Shown piece by piece: positions 43,475 through 43,551 of a stretch of DNA of 43,551 nucleotides. The stretch comes from Alphaproteobacteria bacterium (lineage in GTDB: Bacteria; Pseudomonadota; Alphaproteobacteria; Reyranellales; Reyranellaceae). The notes beneath the pieces are model-generated. The model was given only the letters and a program-made list of their open reading frames with translations. It was not told where the DNA came from and did not search any database. Both the position numbers and the translations under genes were made by a program. The first letter of the stretch is position 1. Every line of letters begins with the position of its first letter. The stretch spans positions 1-43,551 of the forward strand of contig VGCZ01000044.1 in the NCBI GenBank assembly GCA_016869975.1. The letters run 5' to 3'.

Positions 43475-43551
43475 TTACGCTGCCAATTTGAACTCCGTGG
43501 CGGCTTCGGATGCAAGAGCCTTATGTTCGGCCCTGATCTGATTGGGCGTCT
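43475..43551 (-). CDS. Possible C-terminal end of an unidentified gene running off the window
   Basis: On the minus strand an open frame enters at the window edge and ends at TAA 43475, coding TPNQIRAEHKALASEAATEF plus four more residues. The helix-friendly composition and convergent placement 18 bases after the OpgC stop would fit a real gene end, and the style recalls C-termini of some transposases, but 24 codons are too few for any assignment. Confidence 0.3.
   Translation of the reverse strand, partial: TPNQIRAEHKALASEAATEFKLAA

Overview
The window is a 43.5 kb stretch of very GC-rich chromosomal DNA, densely packed with genes. There is no rRNA, tRNA, CRISPR array, plasmid origin or phage module that I can recognise. 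The gene content points to a free-living heterotrophic alphaproteobacterium, perhaps of the Rhodospirillales/Reyranella/Bradyrhizobium type. The pointers are a TctC/Bug-type receptor, a dipeptide ABC ATPase, a CHCC zinc-finger protein, PuuD-type urate oxidation, OpgC and the CCTTCCCCC-type intergenic palindromes. The genus is inference only. No gene-free stretch exceeds about 215 bases; the longer gaps mostly hold short palindromic repeats.

Layout. (1) 56-5804 is a peptide/amino-acid scavenging block: dipeptide ABC ATPase, DUF1028 protein, gamma-glutamyltransferase, uronate dehydrogenase and, divergently, a DmpA-type aminopeptidase. (2) 5902-9887 is a small envelope module: a membrane-anchored trypsin-like protease convergent with an operon for an FGE-fold protein without the catalytic cysteines, a glycine-zipper lipoprotein and a coiled-coil lipoprotein. 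(3) 9999-17644 is mixed metabolism: GDPD phosphodiesterase, SnoaL-like protein, class I amidotransferase, Cys-type sulfatase, TctC receptor, malate synthase and the urate oxidase PuuD. (4) 17713-18539 is a two-gene pair resembling a polymorphic-toxin RNase domain and its immunity protein. (5) 18536-26601 holds enoyl-CoA hydratase, a DUF2330 plus RnfD-like membrane pair, a quinone oxidoreductase, lipoproteins, and an operon of CHCC zinc finger, MaoC, enoyl-CoA hydratase and PhyH-type dioxygenase.

(6) 26608-41028 is the most unusual part: about 14 kb, eight genes all on the minus strand. In transcription order they encode a SrfA-like membrane protein fused to a vWA domain, a second SrfA-like membrane protein, SrfB (actin/Hsp70-fold ATPase), SrfC (dynamin-like P-loop protein), a membrane protein with a Lys-Pro spacer and Sel1 repeats, a secreted SH3-vWA protein resembling the vWA half of the T6SS kinase PpkA, and a MacB/LolCDE-like ABC ATPase and FtsX permease. 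This is an expanded SrfABC locus. It pairs two cytoplasmic NTPases with several membrane-anchored or periplasmic vWA/Sel1 scaffolds, which suggests an envelope-spanning machine of unknown function.

(7) 41169-43551 holds an alpha/beta-hydrolase remnant lacking its catalytic core, an EamA transporter, an OpgC-like acyltransferase with a short C-terminus and a shift to lower GC, and possibly the end of another gene running off the window.
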